From contig NZ_ARYK01000005.1 in assembly GCF_000685275.1 (NCBI RefSeq), forward strand, positions 62,001-126,000: a stretch of 64,000 nt of DNA, written 5' to 3'. The position numbers and the translations under genes are program-made. The stretch's first letter is position 1; each line of letters begins with the position of its first letter. This document shows, piece by piece, positions 16,753 to 23,907 of this stretch. Below the pieces are notes generated by a model. It saw only the letters and a list, made by a program, of their open reading frames with translations. It ran no database searches and had not been told where the DNA came from. The DNA is from Hyphomonas johnsonii MHS-2 (lineage in GTDB: Bacteria; Pseudomonadota; Alphaproteobacteria; Caulobacterales; Hyphomonadaceae).

Positions 16753-17346
16753 CTACAGGAGCGATCGCAACTTTTCCTCAAGGACCGGAATCCATTCCGG
16801 GAAGAGTATCTGCGCCGAGAAGGCCAGCACGACGATCGTGACCATCACCAGCAATGACAGTGACCATGCTCGATAGTACGCCCGCCCCAGTAGCCGCGCC
16901 GCTGCCATAGGGTGACTGGCAAGTCGGTTTCCGACCCGATTCGGAAGGCGTTCGTCGGGCCAGATCCTGTCTTCCAGTTCACGCGCAGCGCCGGCCGCCA
17001 CGGTAATCGAGGTGGAATAGCGGGACACACCGATGTGGAGCATCAATACGCCGAACAGGACGCCGAAACTGAGAACGATCGTCATCATTGGGTGGTCTGC
17101 AGTCGTGCCGCCGAAAATGATTCCAAGCGCCGCGAAAACCAGCACCGTGCCTTGCGTCAGCAACGACATGACCAACTGGTCGAACACCCCGACGGACTGT
17201 CGGATCGATTGCCAAGCGTATACATCATGATCGGAAATGCCGCTGGCAGTGGCAGTCGGCTCCGACGGCGCATGTGTTGACGCCGCCGGACGCGTCGTAT
17301 CAATGCCGGCCGTGACAGGATCGTTTGCTTCTTTGCCTTCAATCAT
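16753..17346 (-). CDS. Three-helix membrane protein, divergent partner of asparaginase gene
   Basis: A protein of 197 residues from the ATG at 17346, which has AAGGAG upstream. A later-reading start at 17382 would overlap the divergent asparaginase gene. The first 40 residues are polar, then come a helix (DVYAWQSIRQSVGVFDQL), a two-helix membrane hairpin (about 62-80 and 87-106), a cytosolic helical stretch and a third membrane helix (163-182). I do not recognise the family. The layout loosely recalls small SLATT-type membrane effectors, which is only a suggestion. It shares a 30-nt divergent promoter gap with the asparaginase gene. Confidence 0.7.
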   Translation of the reverse strand: MIEGKEANDPVTAGIDTTRPAASTHAPSEPTATASGISDHDVYAWQSIRQSVGVFDQLVMSLLTQGTVLVFAALGIIFGGTTADHPMMTIVLSFGVLFGVLMLHIGVSRYSTSITVAAGAARELEDRIWPDERLPNRVGNRLASHPMAAARLLGRAYYRAWSLSLLVMVTIVVLAFSAQILFPEWIPVLEEKLRSLL

Positions 17347-17376
17347 GCCTACTCCTTCCGGAACCAAGAGGTTATC

Positions 17377-18435
17377 ATGCAAGACCAGACTAGCGGAGCA
17401 CAGCGCGGCCAGTCAAAACCCCGGAAAAAAAAGATCGCCGTGCTGACGACCGGAGGCACGATCGGCTCGCTTCTGGGAGACGACGAGATATCCATCGAGG
17501 CGTCGGGAGAAACACTCAAGGGGCGGTTGGGCGAGTTGGCCGCGCGGGTCGAAACGGACATCGCAATCTACCCTGTCTCGAATGTCGCCTCACCGAACCT
17601 CGAGCCGGAAGACTGGACCGCATTTTCCAGCCAGATTGCCACGTGCCGCGCGCAGGGCATTGACCGTTTCGTGCTCACCCACGGCACGGATACGCTGCAC
17701 TACACGGCAGCATTCCTCAGCCTCCAGTTTCAGGGACATGATGTGAGGGTTTGCATAACCGGCGCATTTTTCCCGATCAACGATCCCAGGAGCGACACAA
17801 ATGCGAATGTCGTTTCCGCCTTTCAGGCAGCAACAGATGATCGCATCAAGGACGGTGTTTACGCTGCCTTTGCCGACCGGATGACGGGCGACCTGGCGGT
17901 CGTGCCGGGCATCGACCTGATGCCGCCCTTATATGACGAACCCGCTTTCAGGTCGGTCTTCGACAAGGCGCCGGATGTCACGAACACGGTCGATCATGCC
18001 GACAGCCTGTTCAACCAGATCAACTGGCCTGGGCCACGAAGCATCATCACGTCCGCGCAACTGGCGCATGCAAAGGGCCGGGTGGCGGCAGGCCGCTTGT
18101 ACCCAGGCATGGACATGCGAATATTCCAGACCCTCGAAAAGCACGCGACGCTCATACTCGAGGGCTATCACAGCGGAACCGGCACGGCCCGCAGGCTTCC
18201 GACCGGGATCAGGGCCCTGATCGAGACCCGTCCCGACCTCACAATCTGTCTGGCATCCATTCCGTCGCCCAGCGTGCCTGTACCCTACGAAGCCTCCAGA
18301 ATACTGTCCGATGCAGGCGTCCGGGTATATCGCGACCTGCCACCGCACCTGCTTTACGTGAGTGCATTAGCTGGAATTGCGGAAGGCAAGAGCGGGCCCG
18401 AAGCGCTCGAGATGTACAGGAACTATCGCATCTGA
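17377..18435 (+). CDS. Asparaginase-family protein
   Basis: A 352-residue protein of the bacterial asparaginase/glutaminase superfamily. Both catalytic threonine motifs are present: TTGGTIGS at residues 24-31 and THGTDTL at 101-107. The third conserved segment, usually a TGAMRP-type motif, reads TGAFFPINDPRSDTN, and the C-terminal domain is divergent, so the substrate may not be free asparagine. There is no signal peptide; the basic N terminus suggests a cytosolic protein. The pair with the divergent membrane gene is bracketed by duplicated hpt ends, which suggests acquisition. Confidence 0.8.
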   Translation: MQDQTSGAQRGQSKPRKKKIAVLTTGGTIGSLLGDDEISIEASGETLKGRLGELAARVETDIAIYPVSNVASPNLEPEDWTAFSSQIATCRAQGIDRFVLTHGTDTLHYTAAFLSLQFQGHDVRVCITGAFFPINDPRSDTNANVVSAFQAATDDRIKDGVYAAFADRMTGDLAVVPGIDLMPPLYDEPAFRSVFDKAPDVTNTVDHADSLFNQINWPGPRSIITSAQLAHAKGRVAAGRLYPGMDMRIFQTLEKHATLILEGYHSGTGTARRLPTGIRALIETRPDLTICLASIPSPSVPVPYEASRILSDAGVRVYRDLPPHLLYVSALAGIAEGKSGPEALEMYRNYRI

Positions 18436-18454
18436 TGCGCTAGGGTGCCGTCGC

Positions 18455-18517
18455 TGGCATGGACGCTGCCGGCAAGTATCGCGGCTGCCCTATATCAGTG
18501 CGCTGGACTAGGCCAGC
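18455..18517 (+). repeat. Direct repeat, right copy (degenerate hpt 3' end)
   Basis: A 63-bp segment nearly identical to 16661-16724, including the hpt stop codon context GCTGGACTAGGCCAGC. One base is missing relative to hpt, so it no longer encodes the hpt C terminus in frame. Its right end contains the stop codon of the convergent MAPEG gene. Confidence 0.8.
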
Positions 18518-18900
18518 GCGTACCAGATACAGGCACCGGCCGTTACCAGTTGAACGACCAGCGTGACCAGCGTGCCAACCATCCGTCCCAGGCTTGATCC
18601 GGACGAACCGCCGAGGCCGATGGCGTGAAAGATGCGGGCGACAAGGAAGCTGCCGCCCAGCGCATGGATCAGCACGACCGGGGCCGAGAGGGCGGCAAGC
18701 CCTGCGATACCGATCAGCACGACCGGCACATCCTCGACCGCATTTCCCTGCACACGGATGGCGCGTTGCATGGCCTCGTTGGCACCGTCGCCAAACATGA
18801 CCTTTTCCTTCGTACGAACCCGGCCGACGTTCATTTTCAACGCCAGCATCAGGAGGCCGAAGAGGCCGAAATAGAGTGTCGCAGCAGCGAATGCCGTCAT
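18508..18900 (-). CDS. MAPEG family membrane protein
   Basis: A 130-residue integral membrane protein of the MAPEG (microsomal glutathione S-transferase-like) family. Four membrane helices are visible, with the family segments LKMNVGRVR and RAIRVQGNAVEDVPVVLI near the first loop and ARIFHAIG later. Bacterial members may conjugate glutathione to electrophiles; a specific substrate is unknown. Its stop codon lies inside the right copy of the hpt repeat, suggesting that it was the original convergent neighbour of hpt. Confidence 0.88.
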   Translation of the reverse strand: MTAFAAATLYFGLFGLLMLALKMNVGRVRTKEKVMFGDGANEAMQRAIRVQGNAVEDVPVVLIGIAGLAALSAPVVLIHALGGSFLVARIFHAIGLGGSSGSSLGRMVGTLVTLVVQLVTAGACIWYALA

Positions 18901-18959
18901 GGATAATCCTCCCAGTTTCGGAGAGACTTAGCGCAATTCAGCCAATCTGCACGGATTTT

Positions 18960-19433
18960 CTACCAAGCGCCGATGTTCTCGGCGCTGGCCCAGGGTTCCT
19001 TGGGTGCCTTGCGCTCGCCCTTTTGCAGAAGTTCGACGGAAATGCCGTCCGGTGAGCGGACAAAGGCCATGTGGCCGTCGCGCGGCGGCCGGTTGATCGT
19101 GACACCCAGCGCGGCGAGACGCTCGACCGCGGCATAGATGTCGTCGACCATATAGGCCAGGTGCCCGAAATTGCGGCCGCCCTGGTAGGTTTCCGGGTCC
19201 CAGTTATGGGTGAGTTCGACCATCGGGATGTTCAGCTGGGTAGGATTGGCGTTCTCCGGAACGCCGCCGAGGCGTTTCACGTCATCCGGCGACGCGAGGA
19301 AAACCAGCGTGAACCGGCCCTTTTCATTATCGACGCGGCGAACCTGTTCGAGACCGAGCCCGTCGCAATAGAATTTCAGGGCTGCGTCGATATCGGCGAC
19401 GCGCACCATGGTGTGCAGGTATTCAATGCTCAT
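18960..19433 (-). CDS. gloA: Lactoylglutathione lyase (glyoxalase I)
   Basis: A protein of 157 residues from the ATG at 19433. It converts the hemithioacetal of methylglyoxal and glutathione into lactoylglutathione. The metal-ligand positions are visible in YLHTMVRV, HLAYMVDDIY and the terminal PDGISVELLQKG, with NWDPETY and GGRNFGHL between. It overlaps the next upstream membrane gene by 4 nt. Its position near the MAPEG and GST-like genes gives a local glutathione/electrophile theme. Confidence 0.92.
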   Translation of the reverse strand: MSIEYLHTMVRVADIDAALKFYCDGLGLEQVRRVDNEKGRFTLVFLASPDDVKRLGGVPENANPTQLNIPMVELTHNWDPETYQGGRNFGHLAYMVDDIYAAVERLAALGVTINRPPRDGHMAFVRSPDGISVELLQKGERKAPKEPWASAENIGAW

Positions 19434-19888
19434 GTCAGGCCTCCGTTCAGGTCGCGCACCACCTGTTTCAGGTTGGGTGGCATCAGGGCGTAGTAGCGCC
19501 GCATGGCGACGGCAAGCAACAGGATCATGAACGCCATGATCGCGAGAAAAACCGAGAATGTGTGGATCAACGTGCCTGTTTCGAAGACCGGCGACTTGCC
19601 GGACGCCTCCCACATGGCCCGCCAGACCATGTTGAACGCCGCAACGAAGGGCGCCAGCAGCACCGCCATGATGGTGGCGCAGGCGAAGAAATATGTCGGC
19701 GCGCGCGGCCCCTCGCTACGCAGGTAGAGATCGGTGAATTCCGCATCGGTGACGTCGGCCGGAATTTCGCCGGACTCCTTGCGGGCGGCAAGCACTTCAG
19801 GCGCAAAGTCCCGTGCCTGCTTCCAGCGCCAGGCAATGTGGGCACCCCAGGCGAACAGGGCAACAAAGAGCAGGATCATCGGCAGCAT
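19430..19888 (-). CDS. Small membrane protein, unknown function
   Basis: A 152-residue protein with an N-terminal hydrophobic segment (residues 1-20) and two further membrane helices (about 66-90 and 108-128). A charged cytosolic or periplasmic stretch lies between the first two. No family is recognised. The stop overlaps the gloA start by 4 nt, so both are probably expressed together. Confidence 0.75.
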   Translation of the reverse strand: MLPMILLFVALFAWGAHIAWRWKQARDFAPEVLAARKESGEIPADVTDAEFTDLYLRSEGPRAPTYFFACATIMAVLLAPFVAAFNMVWRAMWEASGKSPVFETGTLIHTFSVFLAIMAFMILLLAVAMRRYYALMPPNLKQVVRDLNGGLT

Positions 19889-19943
19889 GGCTGGTCTGGC
19901 AGGCCCGGATATGCGGCGAAACGCCGGCTACCCAGCCGGCCTG

Positions 19944-20828
19944 TCAGGCAGCGTGGGCTCGTTCATAGGTCAGCATGGCACGTTTGCGCGCCACACCCCA
20001 ATGATAGTTATGGAGCCGGCCGTCTGCTGCAAGGGCCCGGTGGCAGGGGATGAACCAGCTGATCGGGTTGGCGCCCACTGCAGCGCCCACTGCGCGCGCC
20101 GCTTTCGGGTTGCCGGAAACAGCCGCGAGTTCGCCATAGGTCTGCGTCGTTCCGGCCGGGATTTCGAGCAGCGCCCGCCAGACCTGGCGCCGGAACGGCG
20201 TGCCATAGAGCGCGACAGGCAGCGGCTCACCCGCCTCGAACACGCGCCGGGCGAACTTTGCTGCTTCGGCATCGTCGCGGCAGATGTCGGCATTGGGATA
20301 GCGGGCGGCAAGATCTGCGAAAGCCTGCGCCTCGCCAACGCCCTGATGCTCGAAACCGGTCCGGGCGGGCGCGCCTTCATCAATGAACCCGAGGCCGACC
20401 AGGCCACGCGGCCCGATCAGCCACGCCCCTTCCCCGAACGGCGTCGGTGCCCGTCCGATGATCAGGTCGGCGCCCCGCCCGCCCGCCTTGGCCTCGCCGG
20501 GCGTCAGGCCTTCATGGGCAATGAAAAGATCGTGCAGTCGGCCAGGCCCTGACAGGCCAGCCTCCAGCGCCGCATCAAGAACGCTCGCGCCACTGCGCAG
20601 CAATTCGCCTGCCTCGCCATGCGCCAGCGCGGCCTGGAACTGTTTCGGGCTGATGCCGGCCCAACGGGTGAATTCACGCTGGAAATGGCTGGGCGAGAGG
20701 TTCATTTCGGCCGCCACGCTGGCAAGGTCCGGCCAGTCGCGCCACGTGTTTCCGAGATGGTCGAGTGCGCGGGCCATGCGGTCATAGGCCAGGGCGCGTT
20801 CGTCGAGGGGGGCGAGTGTCAGTGTCAT
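19944..20828 (-). CDS. Ada-like methylated-DNA-protein cysteine methyltransferase with AraC-type HTH
   Basis: A protein of 294 residues from the ATG at 20828. An AraC-type helix-turn-helix (about residues 20-105, WPDLASVAAEMNLSPSHFQREFTRWAGISPKQF) is fused to an O6-alkylguanine transferase domain with the active site IPCHRAL and the RAVGAAVGANP segment. The N-terminal phosphotriester domain of E. coli Ada is absent, so methyl sensing would have to go through the C-terminal cysteine. Expected role is direct repair of O6-methylguanine plus regulation. It is divergent from metY. Confidence 0.9.
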   Translation of the reverse strand: MTLTLAPLDERALAYDRMARALDHLGNTWRDWPDLASVAAEMNLSPSHFQREFTRWAGISPKQFQAALAHGEAGELLRSGASVLDAALEAGLSGPGRLHDLFIAHEGLTPGEAKAGGRGADLIIGRAPTPFGEGAWLIGPRGLVGLGFIDEGAPARTGFEHQGVGEAQAFADLAARYPNADICRDDAEAAKFARRVFEAGEPLPVALYGTPFRRQVWRALLEIPAGTTQTYGELAAVSGNPKAARAVGAAVGANPISWFIPCHRALAADGRLHNYHWGVARKRAMLTYERAHAA

Positions 20829-20876
20829 GGGTGCAGTTTGCCCGCAGGGGCATGACCGTTCCACCCGTTTCTTGCG

Positions 20877-20947
20877 GCGTGTCTGCTCAACGCACCTTTT
20901 AGTCGCGGGCCCTGTGCAGGCGGGCTTCACACGCTAAAAGGGATGCG
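20877..20947 (+). promoter_or_regulatory. Structured leader upstream of metY (possible riboswitch)
   Basis: CCTTTTAG at 20895-20902 is perfectly complementary to CTAAAAGG at 20934-20941, and CGCA at 20891-20894 can extend the stem with TGCG at 20944-20947. In addition GCGTGT at 20877-20882 can pair with ACACGC at 20929-20934, giving a possible H-type pseudoknot. The GCTAAAAGGG end resembles that of SAM-II riboswitches, known upstream of met genes in alphaproteobacteria. The conserved GATTTA-type loop is not seen, so this is a candidate only. Confidence 0.45.
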
Positions 20948-20971
20948 GACAAACCAGACAGGGAGAAATAA

Positions 20972-22282
20972 GTGACTCAGGGATTTTCAACACGCGCCAT
21001 TCATGCCGGTAGCGCACCAGACCCGGTGACCGGGTCGCGCGCCCAGCCGATCCACCAGACAACCAGCTTCGTGTTCAAGAATGCCGAGCATGCCGCCAAC
21101 CTGTTCGCGCTGAAGGAATTCGGCAATATCTATACACGGCTCGGCAACCCGACCACGGGCGCGCTGGAAGAACGCATCGCCAACCTGGAAGGGGGCACGA
21201 TGGGTGTGGCGACGGCATCCGGCCATGCCGCCCAGCTGCTCGCCTTCCACGCGCTGATGTCCCCCGGCACGAACATTGTCGCTGCGCGCCAGCTCTATGG
21301 CGGCTCGATCAACCAGCTGTCACATGGTTTCAAGAAGTTCGGCTGGGAGGTCAAATTCGTCGACATCGACGATGTCGAGGGCTTTGAAGCCGCCATCGAC
21401 GACAAGACCCGCCTGATCTTCACCGAGAGCCTCGCCAATCCGGGCGGCCTGGTCACGGATATTGCGGCGGTTGCCAAGATCGCGAAACGGCACGGCCTGC
21501 CCTTCATTGTCGACAACACGATGGCCTCTCCCTACCTCTGTCGCCCCCTGGAGCACGGCGCGAACATTGTCGTGGAGAGCCTGACGAAATTTGTTGGCGG
21601 ACACGGCAATTCGATTGGCGGCATGCTGGTCGATGGCGGCAATTTCGACTGGATGGCCCACAGGGACAAGTTCCCGACCATGGCGACCCCGCAATCCTTC
21701 TACAATGACATGGTGTTCGGGGAAGCCTTCGGCGCGGTGCCGCTCGGCCCGGATGGCGCAAACGTGAATATTGCCTTTGCCATCGCGACCCGTGCGTTCT
21801 CGCTGCGCGACCTGGGTGCGGCCATGTCGCCGATGAATGCCTTCCTGATCATGACAGGCTGCGAAACCCTGCCTTTGCGGATGGACCGCCATTGCGCCAA
21901 TGCCCTGGCCGTCGCCGAGCACCTGTCCAGTCACGAAAAGGTCGGCTGGGTGCGGTATGCAGGCCTGAAGGGCGACCCACACTATTCCCGGGCGCAGACA
22001 TATATGCCGAAGGGCGCAGGCGCGGTCTTCACGTTCGGTCTGAAGGGCGGGCACGCCGCCGGCGTGAAACTTGTCGAGAGCGTGAAACTGTTCAGCCACC
22101 TCGCCAATATCGGCGACACGCGCTCGCTGATCATCCACCCCGCATCGACCACGCACAGCCAGTTGACCGATGCCCAGAAGGTTGCGGCAGGCGCCGCGCC
22201 TGACACCGTGCGCCTTTCGGTCGGGATCGAGGATGTCGCCGACATCATCGCAGATCTTGACCAGGCGCTGGCGGCGCTCTGA
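20972..22282 (+). CDS. metY: O-acetylhomoserine sulfhydrylase
   Basis: A 436-residue PLP enzyme of the Cys/Met metabolism family. It makes homocysteine from O-acetylhomoserine and sulfide in the direct sulfhydrylation route. The PLP lysine motif SLTKFVGGHGNSIGG, the FVDNTMASPYLCRPLEHGA segment and the C-terminal HPASTTHSQLTDAQ and LSVGIED motifs are present. Length fits MetY. Translation begins at a GTG preceded by GGGAG. The leader carries a strong pairing element likely to regulate expression. Confidence 0.93.
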   Translation: MTQGFSTRAIHAGSAPDPVTGSRAQPIHQTTSFVFKNAEHAANLFALKEFGNIYTRLGNPTTGALEERIANLEGGTMGVATASGHAAQLLAFHALMSPGTNIVAARQLYGGSINQLSHGFKKFGWEVKFVDIDDVEGFEAAIDDKTRLIFTESLANPGGLVTDIAAVAKIAKRHGLPFIVDNTMASPYLCRPLEHGANIVVESLTKFVGGHGNSIGGMLVDGGNFDWMAHRDKFPTMATPQSFYNDMVFGEAFGAVPLGPDGANVNIAFAIATRAFSLRDLGAAMSPMNAFLIMTGCETLPLRMDRHCANALAVAEHLSSHEKVGWVRYAGLKGDPHYSRAQTYMPKGAGAVFTFGLKGGHAAGVKLVESVKLFSHLANIGDTRSLIIHPASTTHSQLTDAQKVAAGAAPDTVRLSVGIEDVADIIADLDQALAAL

Positions 22283-22359
22283 CGCGCAAGAATCCCCTTC
22301 CCTGATGTGCTGAACGCCTGCATTGTATGCGCTTGGCCAACAGGGGAGGGCTCACGCCC

Positions 22360-23307
22360 ATGGCAGATGCCCGCAGCGTTATCCTGCACGAATATCCGAC
22401 GTCTCCCTTTGCGGAGAAAGTGCGCCTGGCGCTCAAGCTGAAGAACCTCGCCTACAGCCGGGTCGAGATCCCGGTCATCATGCCGCGGCCCGACCTGATG
22501 CCGCTGACCGGTGGCTATCGCCGCACGCCGGTGATGCAGATCGGCGCGGACATCTATTGCGACACCGCGATCATCCTGCGCGAACTGGAAACCCGGTTCG
22601 CTACCGTGTCGCTGCGTACGCCCGGCCAGGAAGGCCTTTCCCAGATGGTGGCGGGCTGGACCGACGGGCGCTGGTTCCAGTCTTCGGTCGCGGTGATCTT
22701 CGGCGCGATCGGCGATTCCGTGCCGGATGCCTTCAAGAAGGATCGTGAGGAACTGTCCGGCCGGCCGTTCGACACCGAGGCGATGAAACAGGTCGCCCCC
22801 ATGATGCGCGACCAGTGGCGCGCCCGCCTGATGTTGCTGGAAGAGCGCCTGCAAGCCGGCCGGGGCGCCGGGGCAGGCAATTACCTGATCGGTGCCAAAC
22901 CCGGCTTTGTCGATGTCCATGCCTATATGAATGTCTGGTTCATGATGAATACGCTGCCCGACTTCGCCAATACCTGCCTCGAAGCCGCGCCGCTGACGCG
23001 GGCATGGTATGACCGGCTGACCGAGGCGGAAGGCCAGGAGCCGGAAACGATTTCATCCAGGGCCGCGCTCGACATTGCGAAACCCGCCGCACCGCGCCTC
23101 GTCATGGCATCAACGGTCAACGAGCCTCAAGGCTTTGCGCCGGGCGAAACAGTGGCCGTCGCGCCGGATGATTACGGCCAGGTCTGGGTCGAGGGTGAAC
23201 TGGTGCATGCCGACGCGCAACGCATCGTCCTGCAACGCACCTCGCCGGAAGCCGAGACGATCCATGTCCACTTCCCGCGCGCCGGCTTCCTCGTCCGTCG
23301 CGCCTGA
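22360..23307 (+). CDS. Glutathione S-transferase family protein
   Basis: A protein of 315 residues; the ATG at 22360 follows GGGGAGGG. The N-terminal thioredoxin-like GST domain shows YPTSPFAEKVRLALKLKNL and the cis-proline/GSH region RRTPVMQIGADIYCDTAIILRELE. An all-helical GST C domain follows to about residue 230, and the last ~70 residues form an extra domain with beta character. The longer length and extra tail set it apart from ordinary GSTs. The substrate is unknown. Confidence 0.85.
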   Translation: MADARSVILHEYPTSPFAEKVRLALKLKNLAYSRVEIPVIMPRPDLMPLTGGYRRTPVMQIGADIYCDTAIILRELETRFATVSLRTPGQEGLSQMVAGWTDGRWFQSSVAVIFGAIGDSVPDAFKKDREELSGRPFDTEAMKQVAPMMRDQWRARLMLLEERLQAGRGAGAGNYLIGAKPGFVDVHAYMNVWFMMNTLPDFANTCLEAAPLTRAWYDRLTEAEGQEPETISSRAALDIAKPAAPRLVMASTVNEPQGFAPGETVAVAPDDYGQVWVEGELVHADAQRIVLQRTSPEAETIHVHFPRAGFLVRRA

Positions 23308-23331
23308 CCGAACCCGCCTGCGTCAGGTTTT
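23303..23331 (+). terminator. Hairpin between GST-like gene and exbD
   Basis: CCTGAC at 23303-23308 pairs with GTCAGG at 23322-23327 and is followed by TTTT. It spans the GST-like stop codon. The 6-bp stem and 13-nt loop make it a weak intrinsic terminator. Confidence 0.45.
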
Positions 23332-23730
23332 GCGGTCGAGCACGAAGTTCACGCCTTCGGTGTAGCCGGCCGCATAGGCCGCATCACGAATGAGGACGAC
23401 CGTGCCGCTCTTCGCCTTGGGGTCGGCCTTGATAAGGATGCGAACATCCGGCGACGCAGCCCGGACGCGTTCGATATTGGCGCGGACCGAACCGATATCG
23501 GTCGGGCGGCCATCGACCGTGACGACACCGGATTCGGCGACCGCGACGACCATCGCTTTCTGGGCCGGGTCTGCCGTTCCGTCGGTGGGGGGCGGCTCGA
23601 GCCCGAGCGCGTCTTCCTGCGCGAATGTCGCTGTGACGATGAAAAAGATCAACAGGATGAAGACCACGTCCAGCATGGGCGTCAGGTCCACATGCGATTC
23701 TGTCATCCGGCGAATTGAACGCCCTCTCAT
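23323..23730 (-). CDS. exbD: ExbD/TolR-type biopolymer transport protein
   Basis: A protein of 135 residues. Two in-frame ATGs (23736 and 23730) follow AGGAGG; 23730 has the better 8-nt spacing. One N-terminal membrane helix contains the proton-path aspartate in HVDLTPMLDVVFILLIFFIVTATF, and the periplasmic domain follows (VVTVDGRP, VRILIKADPKAKSG). ExbD works with ExbB and TonB to energise outer-membrane receptors. No exbB or tonB gene is visible here, but a TonB-dependent receptor gene lies directly upstream on the same strand. Confidence 0.9.
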   Translation of the reverse strand: MRGRSIRRMTESHVDLTPMLDVVFILLIFFIVTATFAQEDALGLEPPPTDGTADPAQKAMVVAVAESGVVTVDGRPTDIGSVRANIERVRAASPDVRILIKADPKAKSGTVVLIRDAAYAAGYTEGVNFVLDRKT

Positions 23731-23852
23731 GCGCATTTCCTCCTTGCATTGCCCGGATGTCTGATCGCATCCGTTACAGGATACCATAACATGAAATGGC
23801 GGATCCCCCCAGAGTCTTTCGATCATCATTCCGGACTGGGGGCCGGAACGGA

Positions 23853-23882
23853 AAACGCCGCCCTCTTGCAAGGGCGGCGTTT
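23853..23882 (-). terminator. Terminator of the TonB receptor gene
   Basis: A perfect 12-bp inverted repeat, 23853-23864 with 23871-23882, with a 6-nt loop. On the minus strand it follows the receptor stop codon and the stem runs into a short T-tract. Confidence 0.85.
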
Positions 23883-23907
23883 GTTGGTGGACTGAAGGCT
23901 GCGGTGC

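Noticed and set aside
20943..20975. Ten-codon leader peptide before metY
   Set aside because: Its ATG directly abuts the AAAAGGG sequence, so ribosome-binding spacing is wrong, and the peptide has no methionine or cysteine codon run. I kept it only as a remark.
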